This document shows positions 11,192 through 21,953 of a DNA stretch of 64,000 nucleotides, piece after piece. Made by a program: the position numbers and the translations under genes. The stretch comes from Dryas octopetala (lineage: Eukaryota; Streptophyta; Magnoliopsida; Rosales; Rosaceae): positions 5,863,896 through 5,927,895 of the forward strand of contig OY992837.1 of NCBI GenBank assembly GCA_963921425.1, given 5' to 3'. The stretch's first letter is position 1; every line of letters starts with the position of its first letter. The notes beneath the pieces are model-generated. The model worked only from the letters and a program-made list of their open reading frames with translations. It searched no databases and was not told where the DNA came from.

Positions 11192-13380
11192 GAAGACCAA
11201 ATCATATCTACAAGTTATTCGTTTATTATCTCACCGGCCGTTTAAATTTTTTAAGTTCAATAATTATTTGACATGATAACAGAATTCTAATTTTGACACA
11301 GCACTGGTGATGAATCACAACACACACACACACAAACTTTAGACTTGTTGATTCTTCTCTAGATTAAGAATACCAAGAACAAGGGGCCTATAACCTTGTT
11401 GATCCAAACGGATTCCAAGTTGATAGAAAGGTTTCCAAAGAAACTTCAATTTTTTATTAATCAGATTAAAATAACCTCTATTATATCTCACCAAAACGTC
11501 TAAATACCATACAGCCTTAAGCCATAAATGGTATATTTAACAACAAAAATAAATATTAAAAATAATAAAAGACAATTAAAAAGCCAAAAAACTGCAGAAC
11601 AACTTTAAACGCGATTTCGTCGTTTCCATTCCAAAAAAGGTATGGTATGCAAAAGTCAGACACCAACTAATGGCTAGATTTGCACCTATTACTCTAAAGT
11701 CAATAATCATGTGCTATGCGTGCTGCATCAAATTTCAAGAAAAATTTCACCTTATTTATTTCTTGAACGATGAAGATTCCCCTATACTAATAATAATATA
11801 ATATAGTTTGTCTCTTCAAAGATGAGACTGCAGGTGAAAGAGTGTTAATTAGTACTCTGTATGGGAGAGGGTCTTCAATGAGTGGGGCACCTCTCACATA
11901 TAAGATTTACGCCTCTGTATGGTATTTAGACCAGGTACGCATATGTCTACGTCTGGCTCCTCTCATGATCTTATGCAGGCATTCAAATCAGACAAGAAGG
12001 CTTAGCTAGCTAGCAATTATTCAACGACAAAATACGACATTAAACACACTCAATCCAGATTGGAATTGTCATTAATTGGCCAAATATATATATATATGGT
12101 AAAAGCTTCAGCCCCATGTATATAGTATCTACTACTCAAATCTGTTAAATGTCAAATTCTCTTGTTAAATCAATATTAAACTACTTTTTACTTTAAAAAC
12201 CAATGAACCACTTTGAGAAGCTTTCTCTATTGGTCTTGCAGTACAAAACTTGCACATCCTGTATAAAGCCAAAAGAAGAGCCTCACCAGATATTTTGGGG
12301 ATGCTACCATTATTGGATTTGTACTCGTCTAGTACATAGACCTTTTTTTTAGGGAGTACATTTTTAGATCGATCACATATTACATTATGAAGTTTATTGA
12401 TTATATCAATTATTATAATCCGTTATTAATAATACATATGACATATTACATGATATAATTTTGAGACTCCAAACTACTTTGTTTTAGATACAAATATAAA
12501 ATAACATTAAAAATAAATAGTAGAGAATTCAATTCCATTTGCAATTCTGAAGTGAAACCAAAGCATGTTGAGGAACAAAAAGACCCAGTCCGTGAACCGT
12601 GTTGACTTTTATGCACCAAATTTCAAATATTCCCAACAACTCCTCCACTGCATAAATTAAAACCAATGTAACAGTAAAATATTGACTGCCAGATCATGAT
12701 TTTAATTAAATATTCTCAACCTCACCAACTTGAGGCTAGGAGTCTGAAGAATAATACTATTATAATTAATTAATTAGTTAACTAAATCATAGTATATTAA
12801 ATTGTTAATTAGCAGTAATAATAAGAACAATACGAGGGTCATGGTCACGGCCAGCCCAGGTAGTTGAAATAATTGAGGGGGAAGAGTCAGAAATGGTTCT
12901 TTCTTCAGACCCATCTAGTAGTGGTAGCCGCCACCACTGCAAATATTGTTTTGTTTTCAAATTATATGTAGCTATCTGCCCTATATTTTAAGGGTATGGT
13001 GAATGGGAAAGAATGACTATACAAGGGTATACCCATTTTCCATTTCGACCTTTTTTCATCTACTTAATTCTCTTGTAGTTGTACTTTTCCCTATTCTGTA
13101 ATCTTTGGGCACCAATCATTTCCCCCGGCCAGTACATTTAATATAGCAAGCTGGTGTGTCATGCCCTATGTTATGGTGTCATTTGCACTTTATTAGTGGC
13201 GGCACAGCCTTCAATTTTAATTATAATTGCCTGTATTATACTATTATATATCTTAGATATATCTAGAATTTTCTTATCAAGATATTTGTCACCTTGTCAA
13301 ACTATTCATTTGATATTAATAATTTACAATTAAAATGTCACGACAACATAAAATGCTTATATTTTGTGACAGATTTAGAT

Positions 13381-13388
13381 GGGGTGAG
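13381..13388. repeat. Left 8-bp target duplication of hAT element
   Basis: GGGGTGAG immediately outside the left end; its partner AGGGTGAG at 16210-16217 matches at 7 of 8 bases. Eight-base duplications are the hallmark of hAT transposases. Confidence 0.7.
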
Positions 13389-14102
13389 TAGGGGTGGGCA
13401 CGGTGCGGTCCGGCCCAGTTCTCCCCCTACACCGGCACTGCACTGTAGAGGGCAATACGGTGCGGTGCGGTGCCGGTGTGGGAGAATTGTTGCAGCAGAA
13501 CTGGACCAAACCAAACTGTAACAGTTCCGGTCCGGTCCAGTGCACTGTTTCTGTTTTGGGCCTTACTGTTTTGGGCTTTTTAGTCTGAGCCCAATTAAAA
13601 ATTTGGGCCAAAAAATAATCAACCATACTACTATACCATCCTGTCATGTTCTCACTTCTCATTTCATAACAAATTAACATGCACTCATAAGCTTTTCACT
13701 GCACCACAGTTCAAGAAACGACAGAAAATTAAAATCCAAGAGAAAACAAAGCCACAAGCTAGCAAATCAAATTGGTAACCAGAAACTAGACCATGAATAG
13801 CAGCTAAGGGCCTGCCAGACATATTATGGTCTACAATCAAACATACCCTGTAATTTGACACAATAAAACACAGCACAACACAATAAAACACAAATTTGCT
13901 TATACAGTATACAGATATGTAAAGAGGATTCACAATATGGATCAAAACAACCCATTAATCAATAATTACAAAATTTCATATCCCCCAGCCAGCAAACACC
14001 ATAAATCACTCATTGTCTTCAAATAAACCTTGCCAGCAGCCATCAAATACACCATAAAACCCCTGCCAGCATCCATCAAATACACCACAAGACCCTTGCA
14101 AG

Positions 14103-14410
14103 GAAGAACCACAAAATTGCACATAAATTACAGAATAACCCTAATGTAAACCCTAACCCGAAATCAAACCCCAAATTAACTATAAACCCTAATTTAAAAT
14201 CAAAATTGCAAGGAAGAACCACAAATTTGCACAAAAATTATAGAATAACCCTAATGTAAACCCTAACCTGAAATCAAACCCCACATTAAGTCATTAACTA
14301 TAAACCCTAATTTAAAATCGAAATTGCAAGGAAGAACAAAAAAATTGCACAAAAATTACAGAATAACCTTAATAGAAACACAAACCCGAAATCAAACCCC
14401 AAATTGCAAA
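14103..14410. repeat. About 120-bp tandem repeat with telomere-like AACCCTAA words
   Basis: Three imperfect copies begin with AAGGAAGAACCACAAA or similar at about 14100, 14210 and 14328. Each carries AATAACCCTAATGTAAACCC-like sequence. The AAACCCTAA words match the plant telomere unit (TTTAGGG) but are not in uninterrupted arrays. The block lies inside the hAT element. Confidence 0.7.
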
Positions 14411-15380
14411 GAGATGACAAGATGAGAGAGTGAGAGATGAGAGACAGAGATGATAAACTGACAGAGAGAGACGCGAGATGAGAGATGAGAGTGAGAGAGA
14501 TGGTTACCTGAGACGACGCCGACGAGATGTACCGAAACGGCTTTTGATTCGCTGCGACGACGCCGACGCCGACGAGATCAGAGACTTGAGTGGTTGAGTC
14601 AGCTGATTGCGATTCGCGAGTGAGAGTGAGAGATGAGAGACAGAGATGACTAGATGAGATCATGAGAGATGCGAGATGAGAGATGGTTACCTGAGATGAG
14701 TGTGAGAGCTGAGAGTGAGAGACAGAGCAGAGACTTGGCTGGCTGGCTGCGTGAGAGAGTCAGAGAGGCAGAGACTTGGCTGGGTGAGTGAGATTGGATG
14801 CGTGAGAGTGTGAGACAGAAATCAATTGGGGCTTTAGGGTTGGGGATCGGGGTAATCTGTAATTGGGTAGGGTAATTGCCAAAAATGGCCAAATGGGTAA
14901 ATTGGTAATTGACTAATCTAATTAGTAATTAGGGTTTGACTTTTTGAGGGTTTCAAATTTTCAATTGGGGTTTCATTTGATTTTGGGGTTTCATTTAATT
15001 TTAGTGTTTTAATTGGGGTTTAGAGTATAGGGTATTTAGGGTATATGATATAGTCTTATAATAAACTTATAAACATATACATACAAAAATTATAAGTTAG
15101 GATATACTATAATATTATAAACTATATATTATATGGGTACTATCAAATATATAATTAGTGTTTCAAATTTTCAATTAGGGTTTAAATTGGTAATTTGTAA
15201 TTGACTAATCTAATTGGGGTTTGAGGGTTTCAATTGGGGTTTCAATTGGGGTTTAGAGTATAGGGTATTTAGGGTATAGTCTTGTAGTAAACATATACAT
15301 AAAAAAATTATAAGTTAGGATATACTATAGTATTATAAATTATATACTATATAATACTATCAAATATATAATTAGTGTTT

Positions 15381-15745
15381 CAAATGGGGTTTAAATTGGT
15401 AATTTGTAATTGACTAATCTAATTGGGATTTGAGGGTTTCAATTGGGGTTTAAATTGGTAATTTGTAATTGACTAATCTAATTGGGGTTTGAGGGTTTCA
15501 ATTGGGGTTTAAATTGGTAATTTGTAATTGACTAATCTAATTGGGGTTTTAGGGTTTCAATTGGGGTTTAAATTGGTAATTTGTAATTGACTAATCTAAT
15601 TGGGGTTTTAGGGTTTCAATTGGGGTTTAAATTGGTAATTTGTAATTGACTAATCTAATTGGGGTTTGAGGGTTTCAATTGGGGTTTAAATTGGTAATTT
15701 GTAATTAACTAATCTAATTGGGGTTTGAGGGTTTCAATTGGGGTT
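15381..15745. repeat. 59-bp tandem repeat array inside the hAT element
   Basis: The marker AATTTGTAATTGACTAATCT (one copy has TTAACT) recurs at 15401, 15460, 15519, 15578, 15637 and 15696, a constant spacing of 59. A seventh diverged copy lies near 15192. Units also contain GGGTTTCAATTGGGG. Copies are nearly identical, which implies recent expansion or homogenisation. Confidence 0.9.
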
Positions 15746-16217
15746 TAGAGTATAGGGGCCATAGGCCATTTAGGGTATAGGGTATAGTCTTATAGTAAAC
15801 AATAATATATATAAAAAAATTATAAGTTAGGATATACTATAGTATTATAAACTATATACTATATAGTACTATATATATATAATATACTATATAGGCCATA
15901 TAGGGATATATATAAAATATATTTTAGGGTCTAAAATATAACTAGGTTAATATTAATTTTATTATCTAAAATATATATAAATGTGTGTATAAAAATATAA
16001 AATGGTATAAATATATATATGTTTATACACATACGGTCCGGTCCGGTCCGGTCCCGCCCGGCTTCAAGGAAAGCAAAACCGGAACCGGAACCGTATAGGA
16101 CCGGTCCGGTCCAATTCGGTCCAATCTTTGACCGGTTTTGGTCAATACGGTTTTTTAACCCCCGGTTTGGTTCGGTGTGTCCGGTTCGCGGTTTAAATGC
16201 CCACCCCTAAGGGTGAG

Positions 16218-18206
16218 TGAAGGAATCGCCTACATCGACATATTATTTAACCATTAAATAGGCCAACAACTCATTTTTACTTTGCTATTTTGCTTAAGGG
16301 TGCATGGGAGATGGGGTAAGATGTTTATTGAAATACTTCAAAGAAGTTGATCGAGGTAGGGGCAATTGACAAGCAAAGGAAACTAGTGTGCCAAGGATGC
16401 ACATGAACCACTACTATGTTGTTAGATCATAAATTTGGAAACACACATTTGATAAAAATTAATATAATTAATAATCTATATTTATAATATGACAATATAA
16501 ACATTTTATGTTAATCAACTCTCTGGCAAGTGGCAAGATAACAATTCCATATATATATCTATATATCTGTACATACAGATACATCATATAATTAAAAAGG
16601 GCAGAGATCAATAAAGCCAACTTAGAAGACGTTTTATTGCTGTCATGCATATCATATACTATATATTTGAATTTGATATATGGAAGCAAGATGGATCACA
16701 AAGTAATCAATGTATCTTGCGTTGGCAACTGGCTAAGGGCATTGTAAACTATTCCAAATTGACGTATTTCTGCAATATTGCAGTGACACCTGTATTATTT
16801 AAAGAGTGTGAACAATTATTCATACAAAATTATATATGATAGATACCAATGATATATATATCATCTATAATCATTAAAAATTGGATAGACTTGCCCCCCA
16901 CCCCCCAATTATGGAGGCTATATATGCTCTAACAATCTCTGGTATATATATGATTCATAAAATTGAAGATACAGACATCACTTCCACAGTCCATTGAACA
17001 CATTAATGGATTAGTTTTGATTTTTTTTGGGCAATTCCGCATCATACCAGTTATCACATTGTTTATATTTATATGCAGTACAAAACAAGTGCATTGTTCT
17101 GCATGTAAATGAGATTTTTTGGTTGATATACATCAGTTTAAGCTTTTAATCACAACAGCTATCTAACATGGTAAGAATCTTGATATAAATTACGCAATAG
17201 TGTTGAATCCTCCGTCTATAATTCTGTATGTTTTTGTTTGTTAGTATATGTCTGCTCTTCACCTGCAGATTGAGACTACATGTGAGAGAGGGTGTTAATT
17301 AGCACGTTAATTACAATGTTATTTTATTTCGTAATAGCTTAAAATTTTGGAATACAGTACTATGGGTGAAAAAATTTATGGTACAAACATGTATCAAATA
17401 TATTCACTTTTTAATTTATACTAAAATAAAAATTTATAAACTATCAAATTTATTTGTATATCATATGATCTCGTGGAGCTACATGTTGGAGGTGGCCGGG
17501 ACACTAATTATCTAATTTTCAAGCCACCCAATTAGTGTAGTAAGCATAGACTTAATATGTGTCGCGCTTCATTAATTACCACGATGTGCATGTCTTTGGC
17601 TACATGCAACAAGACACCTTGTTAGTTGCCTTGATCGAGTTATTTGGTTACATTTATTAGCAAGTTTACCAGGCCATTTTTGTACGTGTCAATTGTCTTA
17701 ATGCATGATGGCCATGTATAACAATCACCAGCAAAACAATATATTATCTAGCATTTATCTTCATTCCACCACTGCATGGGGGTTCTTGAGTTGTCAATTG
17801 CCTAAACACAAGATATTTCTTTTCCTTTTGAGCTGTCAACGCCACATTCTTCCTCACCATTGTTCTAGCCACTTGTTTCTTTTAATTACCCACTTGGAGA
17901 TGACATGCAAAATGTAATCTTCTATATAATCACCGATTTTTCCATCTCTGTTACAAGCTAATTTAAGAGAAGCAATTTGAAGATATATGGGAAGTGAGAA
18001 GGAGAGAGATGCTATAAGTCTTGAGGGACATGCTTTAAGTCAAGGTGAGTAATTTATGTAATGTTGCAAAATTTCTATATTATGTAATGAAGATGAAAGT
18101 CCTAATATTCTTATACATAAATTTTGTGTTTTTTTATAAAATATCTCTATATTTGAAATTAAAAATGTCTATTTTATGAAATATTGTTTTGCGCTTACCT
18201 ATATAT
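16218..18206. other. AT-rich intergenic region
   Basis: About 2 kb with no gene, RNA gene or element that I could support. Short open frames (for example 16468-16689 minus and 17705-17917 plus) have no recognisable domain and lie in AT-rich DNA. Confidence 0.5.
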
Positions 18207-18211
18207 TTATG

Positions 18212-18460
18212 TGTTGTAAAAATAAAGAACTTCAGAGAGAAAAGTGTCTTTTTCATTCCATAGAGCCTCTATTTATAGGCTTCAAGTGATAAACATTTAC
18301 ATCAGATATACATCTTATGATAAATACATTATCACTAAGATAAATACAGGAAAATAAAATGAGTATTTATCTAGCTAATATTATATGATTATCTATGGAG
18401 ATAAATACATGAAATGTGGTATGTAATTATCTGATGAGGACATTCACATTATCTGCAACA
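18212..18460 (-). mobile_element. Short solo LTR, minus orientation, 249 bp
   Basis: The block starts TGTTG and ends CAACA, the inverted termini of a retrotransposon LTR. Flanking 5-mers are TTATG (18207-18211) and ATATG (18461-18465), a 4/5 match. Read on the minus strand it has a promoter-like TATAAATAGAGGC followed by a CT-rich stretch and ends TTTATTTTTACAACA, typical of Copia-class or TRIM LTRs. No internal retrotransposon region or second LTR is adjacent, so it is read as solo. Confidence 0.65.
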
Positions 18461-18465
18461 ATATG

Positions 18466-20090
18466 TGGATTTGTTGAAAATTTTCATAAACAAGAGAACC
18501 TCAGTAATTTATGAGTTCACACGTACAGGGCAGTAAGGCCAAAAGGGTCACATGAGGGCCACTTCTTAAATCTCATATGAACCTTGAAGGGATGATATGG
18601 TTATATATATAATTCTGAATTTCTGATATAAGTATGATACTTCATTATTTTGTACGAGTGTGTGAATATGATATGTCGTGACATTGCCTAATTGACATAT
18701 ATATTACATATTCTATTCACTGCGCAATGATTTTGGCTTTGCCTTTGGTTTATAAACAAATTCTAAACTTCTGATGAGCAGGATAATGGTTAGGCGAACT
18801 GAGGTGTTAGCTAGGATGAATTTTATGTACATATATATAAGAGAATGATTTTGTTTTTACAAAATATTTACATAAACGTTGAATCCTATATGAGTTCTAA
18901 ACAATCACAGTTTGATTCCTTCTAAAGAGTATTTAGCAGTTAGTTCTGGGGGTCAACCCAAATGATGAGGATAGGTTCAAATGATTTTCTAATTACTATT
19001 TCTGGGGGAATTACTAGTTCTGGGGGTCAACCCAAATAAAATGAGATTACTAACCCAAATTATTAGGTTAGGTTCAAGTTTAATTCCCTCCAACATAACC
19101 AAAAACAAATTAGTAATCTCATTTTATTTTCTAATTACACCTTGAATTTGGGAAATATTTTTAATTACCCAGTATCAGGGGGTGACAATCAAGAAATAAA
19201 TTAATTAACACGCTCAATGATTGTTTACATGCATAAAATATGGGTCTTCGATCCTTTGTTACTTTGATGATTTGTGCTTCTTGAACTTGCCTTCTTTCCA
19301 AAAAAGAAAAAACAAAAAAAAAAAAAAATCATAAGCAATGACATGTGTCCAGGCTCATTGTTTAACACCAGTTTGTAATTAGGTAAAAAGATGTGATGAG
19401 TGGAAGTGAAGAATGAATGAGACCGTCCTCCAATGTGCTAATTTTTGTCCTTACTAGAGCTTCAAAGTTAAGAAAACAGCCCCACTTAGATGCTACATGT
19501 TTCCAGAAGAGTCCAGATTTTGGTAAATGGCCGGGTACCAAACCAAACATGCCCCTAATAATTTGTTTTAAAATTCAAATTTAATTTCATACATCAGATC
19601 ATACATCTTACACAATTATGTTTGAAGTTATTAATTAAGTACAATTGTCTCACATCGATTAAGTAATTATCACACTCATCAAATGACATATTTTTCTTAA
19701 TTACACCAAATTGTTAAAGACAAAACCTCACACCTATTCCTTCAGCGTAGTCAATTATTAATTAATATCTATGTAATATAGGACCACAAGAATAGGACCT
19801 CAACAATTAATTCAAATGAGTGGAGTTGTAACCAACTTATTTCCCAAATTAGCATTCAAAATTTCTTCTCTCACGGCATTTACCAAACTGTGTTCCACAC
19901 GCATAGCATAGTGCATACACCTTTTAGCTAGAATGCTAGATTATAGATTTAAATTAGACTGAGGATAGTTATTCTCCATCTAACTCTCATCCTTGTCAAC
20001 CAAAATTTGGAAACTCTTCTAAACTTGTTTATTTGTTTACATCTTAGCCTTGTATTACAAATTTAAGGGTTCTGAATATATGAATGTAAT
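18466..20090. other. Intergenic region with short direct and inverted repeats
   Basis: No gene is seen. It holds a 23-bp direct repeat (TAGTTCTGGGGGTCAACCCA and three further bases) at 18941-18963 and 19015-19037, and an 18-bp perfect inverted repeat at 19035-19052 / 19111-19128. The rest is AT-rich. Confidence 0.5.
19035..19128. repeat. 18-bp perfect inverted repeat
   Basis: AATAAAATGAGATTACTA (19035-19052) is matched by its exact reverse complement TAGTAATCTCATTTTATT (19111-19128) with a 58-base spacer. It overlaps the end of a direct repeat. It may be a rearranged foldback element; no target duplication was found. Confidence 0.6.
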
Positions 20091-20275
20091 GAGGGACGGA
20101 CCTAGAATTGTTAATTTGGGGGCTCAAATATAAAAATCAAACAGAAGAGGAACCACTATTAAATTTAGCATGACATTACATATTAATTATTCTAGTTTAA
20201 TTTAGAGCAAGTTGTACTATATATTAGAAGGAGCTGTAAAAGGTGTGGGGGCCATGGCTGTGGCTTAGCCCCTGA
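20091..20275. mobile_element. Degenerate hAT-like remnant
   Basis: The left end GAGGGACGGACCTAG and the reverse complement of the right end, CAGGGGCTAAGCCAC, both resemble the common plant hAT terminus CAGGGGCGGAGCCAG. The flanks GAATGTAA and GAATGTGA match at 7/8 but are shifted by a base or so relative to the ends. The interior (about 185 bp) is non-coding. The call is tentative. Confidence 0.35.
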
Positions 20276-20452
20276 ATGTGACCCCAATACTCTAAAACAG
20301 TAGAGAAATTTTTAGGTGTGAATATATATAACACCATCACATAATATTATTAATTTACCTATATTATAATATATGTATATCTATACAGTATTATAAATTC
20401 ATTTCCTCTTTTATCTCACACCCTTAACTTATAATATACGCTAAAAGCCTGA

Positions 20453-20500
20453 AACTACAAATCGAACATTTTTTTTTTTTTAAAAGTTCGATTTGTAGTT
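20453..20500. repeat. 15-bp inverted repeat hairpin with T-rich loop
   Basis: AACTACAAATCGAAC (20453-20467) and GTTCGATTTGTAGTT (20486-20500) are exact reverse complements around an 18-base AT-rich loop. An imperfect direct repeat with AGCAAAAGAATCATC follows at about 20510-20560. Confidence 0.65.
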
Positions 20501-20929
20501 GGCATAAGCAAGCAAAAGAATCATCTTCATTAACAAGCAAAAGAATCATCCTCATTATAATAGTTGGCATCCACTTGTTTTTAACAACATGCCACTAGCT
20601 TTCAACTGCAAGGGTATTTATGGAATATTGAAAAACTAATAAGGCAAATCTGGACCAGGAAAGGGCAGTGAGGTGGTGGCAAAACTGGAAATTTGTGGAC
20701 AAAATAAGAGAGTGCACAAAATACAACATTTTGTTCAACTTTGTCAACCTTGGAAACAACAGCGTGCTTTCCTGTTACCTTCGGCCTCTCGTTTCTTGTA
20801 ATTTCTTAATCTCTTATAGATTTTTAAAGTTAACTGAACGTGATTAAGATGAATAATAATTAAAAAATAAGATGAATAATAATTGAATTTAAAAATTGAG
20901 AAACTCGTGGGAATTAAACAAACGGCTCG

Positions 20930-21107
20930 CCTATTTAAACCCACCTCTGCTCTTCTCCTTCCTCCTCCCACTCTCTCATTCTTCAATACCTTTAGCATTG
21001 CTTTCTCTTTTCAGAGTTCTCTCCTTGCAAGAAAGAAACCCTCTCTCTTTCCTTCTTTCTCTTCCTCTCTCTGTGGGTCATTTTGGTATTGGCATTTTAG
21101 TCTGCGG
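20930..21107 (+). promoter_or_regulatory. Core promoter and non-coding leader exon of the HAD phosphatase gene
   Basis: A TATTTAAA TATA-like box at about 20932 is followed by a strongly CT-rich stretch typical of plant leaders. The leader ends at a consensus donor, CTGCGG|GTAAGT, with the intron starting at 21108. The matching acceptor CTGAAG precedes 21940, just upstream of the start codon at 21954, so the leader intron would be about 832 bp. Plant leader introns often raise expression. The transcript structure is inferred from splice signals only. Confidence 0.5.
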
Positions 21108-21953
21108 GTAAGTTTGATTAAACATTTTGATTAATGGACGTATATAGAATTTGAAGATTTGGGTTTTCATTTCTCTAGCATTTCCAGTTTCTGTTGACCC
21201 CAAAAAAATCATTTCCTGTCTTTATTGTAAAATTTGGGTTTTCATCACCTGATATAAGCAAGGTGTTCATTTCACATAATACCCACTTCCCACAAAGTTT
21301 TGGTTGTTTTATCATACAAAGTTTTGTCAAGGGTTGTCCACTTAAATGTGGACTTTGTTTCTTCATTGATATTATCTTGATCATTAACTTTAAGCTAAAT
21401 TAAATATCATTCTTTTTAGTTCTACTTGGAAAGTGTTCTGAATGAGTTGTACTTGTTCCCTAAAGCTATGAAACACTGGAAAGTGCTTATAAAATCAGAT
21501 GAACTTTGCTTAAATTACTTTTGTTGTGGTTTTATGCTTAATCTATGGATGTCATGGGAGTTCATATGTGGACAGCTGATCTTATAAAGTAAATACAACT
21601 TTTAAGCTATTAGCTTGCTAGGTGTATATCCAAGGTTGAAACCCATAAAGCCAATTGTCCACCTCTTCTTGATTCAATGTATAGTAGCAGTTTTGGATTC
21701 TCCATTCAGAAACTAAGAAAGCCTTATCTACCTAGCTCCTTGGTAATTGGCCTCAGATTGTGTCCACTTGTAGACCCTTTTTCTTCTTTTGGTAGTAATC
21801 TGAGTCAATAGGGGCCACTAATTATTTACCAGCCATGAAAAATTTTAGTTTGAGAATCAAAATGAAATTCCATATAAATTTGAGTGGATTTAAGCTATAA
21901 TGCAACTTACTGTTCACTTTTTTTGTCCTTCTCCTGAAGGTTTCTTGATCAAA

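Larger units (their letters stand above)
8486..13380. other. Gene-poor intergenic region
   Basis: About 4.9 kb without a supportable gene. The first 100 bp or so should be FTSH 3' UTR. 8760-9210 is a degenerate low-complexity block built from TTGAGCC/CCTTGA-like words. From 9200 on, the DNA is AT-rich. Short open frames here (for example 9851-10159 on the minus strand) show no domain, and their composition matches that of non-coding DNA. A perfect 17-bp inverted repeat lies at 11101-11117 / 11175-11191. No RNA gene was recognised. Confidence 0.6.
13389..16209. mobile_element. Non-autonomous hAT-type DNA transposon, 2821 bp
   Basis: The ends are a perfect 12-bp terminal inverted repeat, TAGGGGTGGGCA (13389-13400) and TGCCCACCCCTA (16198-16209), flanked by an 8-bp duplication with one mismatch. 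Both subterminal regions are dense in GGTCCG/CCGGTC words (13403-13540 and 16030-16190), as expected for transposase-binding repeats. No transposase reading frame is present, so movement would need a helper in trans. The interior holds tandem repeats with AACCCTAA words (14140-14410), GA-rich DNA with GACGACGCCGACG clusters (14400-14820), and a 59-bp tandem array (15381-15745). Assignment to hAT rests on the TIR and duplication length. Confidence 0.8.

Noticed and set aside
13294-13680. Short overlapping frames at the left end of the hAT element
   Set aside because: They read through GGTCCG/GGTGCG subterminal repeats; no transposase motif.
14140-14300. Possible interstitial telomere array
   Set aside because: AAACCCTAA words are scattered among other sequence and never form consecutive units, so this is telomere-like and not a true telomeric array.
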